Shown piece by piece: positions 46,454-49,827 of a stretch of 49,827 nucleotides of DNA. The notes beneath the pieces were generated by a model. That model was not told where the DNA came from and did not search any database. It worked only from the letters and a program-made list of their open reading frames with translations. The DNA comes from a virus: positions 1 to 49,827 of the IMG/VR virus record IMGVR_UViG_3300017739_000019. One strand, 5' to 3'. The position numbers were made by a program, and so were the translations under genes. Numbering within the stretch: position 1 is the stretch's first letter; every line of letters starts with the position of its first letter.

Positions 46454-47050
46454 ATGTCAACAAGTAATACCAAACCTTTGCAAAAAGTTACCAACAAAAA
46501 AGGCAAATATAAAAAGATTACAGCAGATCTAAAAGAAAAGCTGAGGATCTTATTTGTCCAAGGAGTGGTTGATGACAAAGGGTTTAGGGACTTACCAAGT
46601 ATCCGGGATCTAGCCAAAGGGTTTAACCTTTCTGAAAATACTCTGTATAAATTAGCACAAAGGGAAAACTGGCAAGAAAAAAAAGAGATCTTCCAAAATG
46701 AATATGAACAAGAATTAGATCAGATACGGATCAAAGAATTTGTTAAGGCATCAAAAAAGTTTGACTCCAAGTCATTAGAGATAGCTGAGATGTTATTGAG
46801 AAGAGTAGCCAAGACTATTACAGAAAAAGCTGATAGTAGTTTTGAAGAGTTCTCTCCTCAGCATCTTGATCAACTCTCCTCTGCATCTATGAAGATCCAG
46901 AAGTTTGGAAAGTTAGCTCTGGGGGAAACTACAGATAGGATAGATATTCATGCAACAACAGATGAAAAAGAAATATTCCAAGAAGCTATGGAACTCATTG
47001 AGCAAGTTGTCAGAGAAAGGCAACTTGATGACAACAGCTCTATACATTGA
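46454..47050 (+). CDS. terS: Terminase small subunit
   Basis: 198 residues. A basic N-terminal segment (KKGKYKKITADLKEKLRI), an HTH (LPSIRDLAKGFNLSENTLYK), a long central helix bundle and an acidic C-terminus. TerS recognises the packaging site and stimulates the large subunit. The gene starts the rightward late transcript directly after the divergent early promoter region. AGGA precedes ATG 46454, and the 3' end overlaps terL by 23 bases. Confidence 0.83.
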   Translation: MSTSNTKPLQKVTNKKGKYKKITADLKEKLRILFVQGVVDDKGFRDLPSIRDLAKGFNLSENTLYKLAQRENWQEKKEIFQNEYEQELDQIRIKEFVKASKKFDSKSLEIAEMLLRRVAKTITEKADSSFEEFSPQHLDQLSSASMKIQKFGKLALGETTDRIDIHATTDEKEIFQEAMELIEQVVRERQLDDNSSIH

Positions 47051-48260
47051 TTGGGGTAAACAAGCACGGACAAAACAGCTCAGACCACTAGATGACCATT
47101 TCATTTGGTTAGTTCTAGCCGGGAGAGGTTGGGGCAAGACCAGATGTGGTGCTCAAGATTGTGTAATTTATGCCCTTAAAAATCCCGGAGTTAATTGTGC
47201 TGTAGTTTGTCCTACACATTCGGATCTGAGAAGAGTTGCCTTTAATGGATCATCTGGTTTGATGTCAATAATACCCAAAGAGCTTTTGATGGAAGATGGT
47301 AAACAAGCTGGATATAGTCTTACCCAAAATGAAATCCGACTGTATAACGGATCTAAGATCACGGGGTTTGCCGCCCAAGAACCAGATAGACTTAGAGGTC
47401 CTCAGTTCCATTATGCTTGGCTGGATGAGTTAGCTAGTTGGAGATACCCGGAAGCTTTTGATCAGTTGATGTTTGGATTAAGACTTGGCAAAGATCCTAA
47501 ATGTGTAATCACTACAACCCCCAGGCCAACCAAAATTATCAAAGATCTAATGCAAAGAGAAGATACTATTATTACAACTGGATCTACATTTGAGAATCAA
47601 GATAACCTAGCTGAGAGCTCCTTAGCCATGCTCAGAGAAAGATATGAGGGCACTACTATGGGGAGACAAGAACTATATGCAGAAGTCATAGAGCAAACAG
47701 ATGGGGCACTCTGGACTCCAGATATGATTGATAGAAAAAGACTGAAAGAAGATATAGATATACCACTACAGACAATCATTGTTGCTATAGATCCAGCAGT
47801 TACTTCTAATGTTGGAACATCAGATGAGACCGGGATCATTGTTGTAGGTAGAGACTTCAATAATCAGTATTATGTATTAGAGGACTTAAGTGGTGTGCAT
47901 CCACCAGATAAATGGGGTAGAATCTCAGTTAGGGCATTCTATGATTGGGATGCTGATAGAATTGTTGCAGAGGTCAACAATGGTGGGGATCTAGTAGAAA
48001 GACTTCTCAGAACTATTGATAGGAATATTCCTTATAGATCTGTAAGGGCAACCCGTGGAAAGTTGCTAAGGGCTGAGCCGGTATCTGCTTTATATGAGCA
48101 AGAAAAGGTTAGTCATGTAGGATCTTTCCCAGAACTGGAATCTCAGATGTGCTCTTATACGGGATCTACTACAGAATCCCCAGATAGATTAGATGCTTTG
48201 GTATGGGGACTTTCTGAGATCAGTAGGACTTCCGGAAAAGCAGTATTTAGAGTGAGTTAA
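47028..48260 (+). CDS. terL: Terminase large subunit
   Basis: 410 residues from ATG 47028 (the longer frame to 46950 lies inside terS). ATPase: Walker A LAGRGWGKTRCG at 30-41, Walker B YAWLDELASW with D133-E134, and a coupling TTTPRPT motif. RNase H-like nuclease: AIDPAVTS with D255 and an ETGIIVVG strand, later ANRLVAEVN-like strand (RIVAEVNNGG). This is the packaging motor that threads DNA through the portal encoded next. Together with the HTH TerS and circular map it fits headful packaging, though that is inferred. Confidence 0.94.
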   Translation: MTTALYIDWGKQARTKQLRPLDDHFIWLVLAGRGWGKTRCGAQDCVIYALKNPGVNCAVVCPTHSDLRRVAFNGSSGLMSIIPKELLMEDGKQAGYSLTQNEIRLYNGSKITGFAAQEPDRLRGPQFHYAWLDELASWRYPEAFDQLMFGLRLGKDPKCVITTTPRPTKIIKDLMQREDTIITTGSTFENQDNLAESSLAMLRERYEGTTMGRQELYAEVIEQTDGALWTPDMIDRKRLKEDIDIPLQTIIVAIDPAVTSNVGTSDETGIIVVGRDFNNQYYVLEDLSGVHPPDKWGRISVRAFYDWDADRIVAEVNNGGDLVERLLRTIDRNIPYRSVRATRGKLLRAEPVSALYEQEKVSHVGSFPELESQMCSYTGSTTESPDRLDALVWGLSEISRTSGKAVFRVS

Positions 48261-48264
48261 AAAT

Positions 48265-49827
48265 ATGGCTAATGACAACAGAAATTTCTTTCAAAGATTC
48301 TTTGGAAGTAAGATAGAAGAAGATGAGACCAAGCAAGTTGGTAGCATGGTTGGATATAACAAAGTAGGTAGTGATTCAAAGAGCTACAAATATCAAGATC
48401 TAGCAAAAGAGGGATACAAAAATAATCCTATTGTTTATAGATGTGTTAATGAGATCTCAAAAGGGATCTCTTCTATAGATTACAATCTTAAGAATGCTGA
48501 TGATGAGATTATAGAAAATCATCCAATCATTGAGATCCTAAACAGACCAAACCCATTACAAAGTAGATCTGAATTTATCAGTAGTCTTATTGGCTATCTT
48601 ATGCTTTCTGGTAATGCATATATTCTTGGAGTAGGAGCTGAGAACAGACCACCAAGAGAACTACATTTGTTAAGACCAGATAGAATAGAAATTAAAGGAT
48701 CTGGTAGTCCAATCCCAGATAGATATTGTTATAAGATTGGGGGCAAGATGATTGGGGAATATCAAGTAGATCCAGAAACCGGAACATCAGATGTCAAGCA
48801 CATCAAACTTTGGAATCCATTAGATGATTACTACGGACTCTCTCCATTGTCAGCAGCGGCAACTGAGATTGACCAGCACAATATGGCTGGTAGGCATAAT
48901 ATTAATCTTCTGGATAATGGCTTGAGACCAAGTGGAGCTATAGTATTCAAACCAACAGATGAGTCTGGTATTCCAACCAACCTAACAGATTCTCAAAGAC
49001 AACAACTACAAACAGATCTTATGCAAAGATTTACAGGTCCGGGTAATGCCGGGAGACCAATGTTGCTTGAGGGAGATTTCTCTTTTCAAGAAATGTCATT
49101 GTCTCCAAAAGATATGGACTTCATTGCTATGAAGAATATGAGTGCTACTGATATTGCATCAGTCTTTGGTGTTCCATCTCAGTTAGTTGGAGTCCCGGAT
49201 GCTCAAACTTATTCCAATGTCCAGGAGGCCAGACTTGGATTATATGAAGAAACAATTATTCCTTTATGTAAGAAACTAGAATCAGATCTTAATGAATGGC
49301 TGATGCCAATGTTTGATGAGAACCTAAAGATTGAGTTCAATACTGATGACATTCCAGCTCTTTCTGAAAGGAGAAGATTGATTTATGCAAATGTTACTCA
49401 AGCAGTAACTCAAGGAATTATGACAAGAAATGAAGCCAGAGAAAGATTAGGTCTCTCTCCATTAGATGGAGCTGATGATCTATATATATCTGCAACACTA
49501 TTTCCTCTTGGAGCAGAGGCACCAGATGCCCCAGAAGAAAATGATAATCCAGAGGATGCAAAAGAATATGATCTGATGAAAGCAGACATAGAAGAACTGG
49601 ATCAAAAAAAAACTAATTTCCCAGAAAGAGGATCTGATGAAAAGATCTCTTTAAGGAACTCCAACTATAAACAATTTGATTATTCATTTGCAGAGAATGT
49701 TAAGAATGGTGGATCTGTAGGTAAACAGATCTGGTCTGCTGGTGGTAATATCCGGGGCAATACTGCATTCACTTTATGGGGTAGAGCAAGGAAAGGAGAA
49801 AGTTCTCCCGGCATTGATAAGTGGATC
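48265..49827 (+). CDS. Portal protein, N-terminal 521 residues (runs off the right end)
   Basis: HK97-type (Phage_portal family) portal, the dodecameric ring through which DNA enters the capsid and which binds the terminase. The start at ATG 48265 follows the terL stop by a few bases. Family-like features include the early NPIVYRCVNEISKGISS segment, the LMLSGNAYI segment, the block NMSATDIASVFGVPSQLVGV and the later TRNEARERLGLSPLDGAD motif. After about residue 405 comes an acidic, less conserved extension and a second domain with GGNIRGNTAF. Exactly 521 codons fit before the window ends, and the frame continues without a break at base 1, so the complete protein would be about 618 residues. 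The long C-terminal extension is unusual for a portal and could be a fused accessory domain. The portal call is firm; the junction is inference. Confidence 0.93.
   Translation, partial: MANDNRNFFQRFFGSKIEEDETKQVGSMVGYNKVGSDSKSYKYQDLAKEGYKNNPIVYRCVNEISKGISSIDYNLKNADDEIIENHPIIEILNRPNPLQSRSEFISSLIGYLMLSGNAYILGVGAENRPPRELHLLRPDRIEIKGSGSPIPDRYCYKIGGKMIGEYQVDPETGTSDVKHIKLWNPLDDYYGLSPLSAAATEIDQHNMAGRHNINLLDNGLRPSGAIVFKPTDESGIPTNLTDSQRQQLQTDLMQRFTGPGNAGRPMLLEGDFSFQEMSLSPKDMDFIAMKNMSATDIASVFGVPSQLVGVPDAQTYSNVQEARLGLYEETIIPLCKKLESDLNEWLMPMFDENLKIEFNTDDIPALSERRRLIYANVTQAVTQGIMTRNEARERLGLSPLDGADDLYISATLFPLGAEAPDAPEENDNPEDAKEYDLMKADIEELDQKKTNFPERGSDEKISLRNSNYKQFDYSFAENVKNGGSVGKQIWSAGGNIRGNTAFTLWGRARKGESSPGIDKWI

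Overview
The window reads as one complete genome of a tailed, long-tailed (siphovirus-like) phage of a Gram-negative host. A Gram-negative host follows from an i-spanin/o-spanin pair, a CsgG-like outer-membrane channel and several signal-peptide or lipobox proteins. The DNA is AT-rich (by eye about 36-37% GC) and resembles uncultured marine phages in gene style, but I cannot name the host. The portal gene begins near the right end (48265) and finishes at the left end (294) in the same reading frame. The sequence is therefore probably a closed circular contig cut inside the portal gene, which suggests a circularly permuted or terminally redundant genome. No integrase, excisionase, tRNA or DNA polymerase was recognised.

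Plus strand, packaging and head: terS (46454), terL (47028), portal (48265 to 294 across the ends), a Mu F/SPP1 gp7-like minor head protein, a HxGH cytidylyltransferase-like protein, an unusual CAGGG-repeat intergenic block (1629-1862), prohead protease, HK97-fold major capsid protein and a decoration-like protein closed by a strong hairpin terminator (4783-4814).

Plus strand, fibre and fibre-modification cassette (5301-15685): a giant collagen-like fibre (1843 aa, about 1250 residues of Gly-X-Y, about 47 KGQKG motifs, S74-type C-terminal chaperone) is followed by two unknown proteins, a prolyl-hydroxylase-like 2-oxoglutarate/Fe(II) oxygenase, an FkbM methyltransferase, and a 629-residue protein. 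The last of these joins a GT25 glycosyltransferase, a lysyl-hydroxylase-type (PLOD/LH3-like) glucosyltransferase domain and a lysyl hydroxylase domain. Together they look like a complete phage-borne collagen synthesis and modification system acting on the Y-position lysines of its own fibre. This is the strongest candidate for a new biological system here.

Plus strand, neck and tail (15704-28342): connector, head closure, HK97 gp10-like, DUF3168-like terminator, major tail protein, a tail-assembly-chaperone pair joined by a -1 frameshift at A AAA AAG, tape measure (928 aa), distal tail proteins, an NlpC/P60-like hydrolase and a large tail-tip protein with fibronectin-like domains and four tandem repeats.

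Plus strand, envelope module (28344-36375): four small membrane proteins, then a CsgF-like protein, a CsgG-like channel, a curlin-repeat protein, a FecR-domain protein and a CHASE2-class III nucleotidyl cyclase, followed by spanins, a holin-like protein, a hairpin terminator, a staphylococcal-type nuclease and a GH24 lysozyme with an E-C-T active site. A curli-like secretion set joined to a FecR/CHASE2-cyclase signalling pair inside a lytic-looking module is the second unusual system.

Minus strand, early genes (46349 down to 36401): a replication-initiator-like HTH protein, TOPRIM primase-helicase, RecB-like exonuclease, DUF1071/Sak-type annealase, SSB-like protein with an acidic tip, HNH nuclease, C5 cytosine methyltransferase, a second 2OG oxygenase, and several small unknowns ending in a ribbon-helix-helix-like protein. 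One Cro-like HTH gene (43556) sits on the opposite strand inside this block with its own near-consensus promoter. GATC is strongly over-represented across the genome and CpG is largely confined to CGG, often CCGG.
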